Positions 62,199 through 64,000 of a stretch of DNA of 64,000 bases are shown piece after piece; positions within the stretch are counted from its first letter, which is position 1, and each line of letters opens with the position of its first letter. The translations under genes were made by a program, and so were the position numbers. The stretch covers positions 1-64,000 of the forward strand of contig CANQPI010000003.1 of the NCBI GenBank assembly GCA_947625725.1, given 5' to 3'. Below the pieces are notes generated by a model. That model saw only the letters and a program-made list of their open reading frames with translations, was not told the DNA's origin and ran no database searches. The DNA is from an uncultured Clostridia bacterium. GTDB lineage: Bacteria; Bacillota; Clostridia; Christensenellales; CAG-314.

Positions 62199-62822
62199 AT
62201 GAAAATAATTCTCTTGGGCGCGCCGGGCAGCGGCAAAGGCACCATGGCGCAAAAACTCACGGGCGAACTGCAAATTCCGCAAATTTCCACAGGGGATATT
62301 TTCCGCAAAAACTTGAAGGAAGCCACTCCCTTGGGACTGCAAATCAAAGACATTTTGGATAGCGGCGGGCTTGTTCCCGATGAGATCACGATCGAGATCG
62401 TCAAGAACAGGCTTGCCGAACCCGATTGCAACAACGGTTACATTCTGGACGGATTTCCGCGTTCCATAGTTCAAGCGGAAGCATTGGAAACGTTTCAGAA
62501 TATCGACTGCGCGATAAATCTCAGCGTAGACAAGCAGATAATAGTCAGCCGTCTTTCGGGCAGACGTTTCTGCCCTGATTGCAACGGAACGTTCCACATC
62601 TCCGCGTTGAGCGACCCCGAAGTCTGCCCCGTATGCGGCGGCAAACTGATAGTTCGCAAGGACGACAGAGAGGAAACGGTTTTGGAGCGTTTTCGCGTGT
62701 ACGAAACGACCACTCTCCCGTTGATAGATTTCTACGCTCGGCGCGGCAAACTCATCACCGTGGACGGCAGCGGCGGTATCGACGTTGTCTACGAACGAAT
62801 TCTCAACGCGCTTAACAAATGA
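62199..62822 (+). CDS. adk: Adenylate kinase, zinc-lid type
   Basis: A 207-aa protein. P-loop GAPGSGKGT is at residues 7-15, AMP-binding segment STGDIFR near 30, and YILDGFPRS near 81. The LID domain has Cys125, Cys128, Cys143 and Cys146 for structural zinc, typical of Gram-positives. It catalyses ATP + AMP to 2 ADP. It follows secY by one base and overlaps map (ATGA). Confidence 0.95.
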   Translation: MKIILLGAPGSGKGTMAQKLTGELQIPQISTGDIFRKNLKEATPLGLQIKDILDSGGLVPDEITIEIVKNRLAEPDCNNGYILDGFPRSIVQAEALETFQNIDCAINLSVDKQIIVSRLSGRRFCPDCNGTFHISALSDPEVCPVCGGKLIVRKDDREETVLERFRVYETTTLPLIDFYARRGKLITVDGSGGIDVVYERILNALNK

Positions 62823-63568
62823 TTACCGTCAAGTCAGCCGAACAAATCGAATTGATGCGTCGCGCAAATCAAATCGTACGCGACACGTTGGAACTTCTCA
62901 GAGAACACACCAAACCGGGCGTATCCACCTTGACGTTGGACAAACTTGCTTACGAGTACATTTTGTCGCAAAACGCCAAACCGAGTTTTTTGCATTACAA
63001 CGGTTTTCCCGCAAGCATTTGCGTGTCGGTGGACTGCGAGGTGGTACACGGCATTCCCTCAAAGCGCAAAATTTTGCAGGAAGGACAAATAGTCAGTTAC
63101 GATTGCGGAGCGATCTACAAGGGTTGGCAGGGTGACGCGGCTCGTACCGTTGCGGTGGGGCTTATCAGCCCCGAGTGCCAGAAACTGATCGACGTCACGG
63201 AGCAATGTTTCTTCAAGGGAGTGCAAAGTATAGTTCCGGGGCAAACGCGTTTGGGCGATCTGGGGCATGTTATCCAGACCCATGCGGAAAGTTTCGGTTA
63301 CGGCGTGGTGCGCGAACTTGTCGGACACGGCATAGGCAGAGAAATGCACGAAGACCCCGAAGTGCCCAATTTCGGTATTCCCGGTCACGGCATGCGCCTG
63401 TCGGCAGGTATGACGATAGCCATCGAACCCATGATAACAATGGGTACGGAGCGCGTGGATTGGATGAACGACGGCTGGACCGTCAAAACGCGCGATCGCA
63501 AACCGGCGGCTCACTACGAAAACACCGTGGCTATCACAGAAAACGGTGTGGAAATTCTCAGTTTGTAG
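62819..63568 (+). CDS. map: Methionine aminopeptidase, type I
   Basis: A 249-aa enzyme removing N-terminal Met from nascent proteins. The metal ligands are visible: Asp in SYDCGAIYKGW and GDAARTV, His in VGHGIGREMHEDP, Glu in AIEPMITMG and Glu in ENTVAITENGVEIL. Short type Ia form without N-terminal extension. Starts in the adk stop. Confidence 0.95.
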   Translation: MITVKSAEQIELMRRANQIVRDTLELLREHTKPGVSTLTLDKLAYEYILSQNAKPSFLHYNGFPASICVSVDCEVVHGIPSKRKILQEGQIVSYDCGAIYKGWQGDAARTVAVGLISPECQKLIDVTEQCFFKGVQSIVPGQTRLGDLGHVIQTHAESFGYGVVRELVGHGIGREMHEDPEVPNFGIPGHGMRLSAGMTIAIEPMITMGTERVDWMNDGWTVKTRDRKPAAHYENTVAITENGVEILSL

Positions 63569-63574
63569 GTAGTT

Positions 63575-63844
63575 ATGAAAGACGGCATAGTCATAGGAAG
63601 CATAGTTCTGTCTACGCAGGGACGCGACAAGGGTATGTACTTTGTTGCGGTCGAGGTCGGTGACGGCGTTGTGTATCTTGCGGACGGCGGCATGCGGCGT
63701 CTTGCCCAACCCAAAAAGAAAAACATCAAGCACGTATCCGACAGCGGCGTTGTGTTGGACGGAATATCCCAAAAAATTTCTCAGGGCAAAAAAGTGTTCG
63801 ACAGCGAAGTCAAGAGCGCGCTCAGGCAGTTTCAAAATCAATAG
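63575..63844 (+). CDS. KOW-domain RNA-binding protein, L14e/L27e-like
   Basis: An 89-aa protein with an N-terminal KOW motif ([20 protein letters not shown]) resembling archaeal/eukaryotic L14e. Such small proteins are found between map and infA in many Clostridia; the role is probably ribosome-associated but unproven. It is 6 bp after map. Confidence 0.85.
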   Translation: MKDGIVIGSIVLSTQGRDKGMYFVAVEVGDGVVYLADGGMRRLAQPKKKNIKHVSDSGVVLDGISQKISQGKKVFDSEVKSALRQFQNQ

Positions 63845-63854
63845 GAGAATCAAA

Positions 63855-64000
63855 ATGTCCAAAGACGATGTTATCGAAGTAGAAGGCGTAGTAGTCGAAG
63901 CGTTGCGCAATGCGGAGTTCCGCGTGCGCCTCACCAACAATCACGAGGTTATCGCTTACGTTTCCGGCAAATTGCGCATCCACTCCATCAGAATTTTGCC
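63855..64000 (+). CDS. infA: Translation initiation factor IF-1, partial
   Basis: The first 48 codons are present and the window ends inside the gene (family length about 72 aa). The OB-fold starts [18 protein letters not shown], with the [17 protein letters not shown] segment. IF-1 occupies the A-site in initiation. AGGAG is 9 nt upstream. Operon continues beyond the window, expected to be rpmJ, rpsM and onward. Confidence 0.95.
   Translation, partial: MSKDDVIEVEGVVVEALRNAEFRVRLTNNHEVIAYVSGKLRIHSIRIL

Noticed and set aside
1-64000. CRISPR arrays
   Set aside because: No series of regularly spaced 25-40 bp direct repeats with unique spacers was seen. The tandem repeats at 56-125 and 35574-35615 have only two units.

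Overview
The window looks like a chromosomal segment of an uncultured anaerobic Clostridia-type Firmicute, probably gut-associated (Christensenellales-like is my guess, not proven). Reasons: the canonical Gram-positive S10-spc gene order ending secY-adk-map-KOW-infA, a DnaD/DnaI primosome pair, a zinc-type S14, strong AGGAGG-type ribosome binding sites, TTGACA/TATAAT promoters, and many lipoproteins with InlB-type (Listeria-Bacteroides) repeats. Most genes use GC-ending codons. One stretch, about 35.6-39.9 kb, is visibly AT-richer, rich in AGA/AGG/ATA codons, and looks acquired.

Layout. 0.2-6.9 kb: one operon for anaerobic glycerol-3-phosphate-type oxidation: a BON/FAD dehydrogenase/[2Fe-2S] fusion, an FAD-NAD oxidoreductase, a DUF1667 protein, an FGGY kinase and an alkyl-DHAP-synthase-like flavoprotein. 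7.2-23.8 kb: a four-gene surface locus with a giant lipoprotein (3351 aa, InlB and MBG/YDG repeats, C-terminal Hint domain), a membrane-tethered ABC ATPase with a long acidic linker, its permease and a 1060-aa exported protein. It is driven by a promoter whose -35/-10 spacer contains a run of ten G. 23.8-30.6 kb: a structured non-coding stretch, a HAD phosphatase (apparently leaderless mRNA), a phosphoribosyltransferase, an acyl-CoA ligase and the TrkA/TrkH potassium system. 30.6-35.5 kb: two tandem M3-type metallopeptidase lipoproteins with one and five InlB repeats. 35.6-39.9 kb: AT-rich island with a GIY-YIG-like protein and four unknown proteins, abutting the 3' end of tRNA-Thr and carrying a short IS30-like transposase remnant.

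40-50.6 kb: an MgtC/SapB membrane protein, dnaD-dnaI, a divergent SbcC/SMC-like coiled-coil protein without a recognisable P-loop, thpR, a DUF6273 lipoprotein again behind a G10-containing promoter, and a convergent M1 aminopeptidase lipoprotein. 50.7-64 kb: a long leader with two promoters, then rpsJ through infA (cut by the window end).

The main candidate for an undescribed system is the 7.2-23.8 kb locus: a putatively phase-variable operon coupling a Hint-domain giant lipoprotein to a dedicated ABC transporter and a second exported protein. The G10 promoter architecture recurs 40 kb away in front of another InlB lipoprotein, which suggests coordinated but independently switched surface variation.
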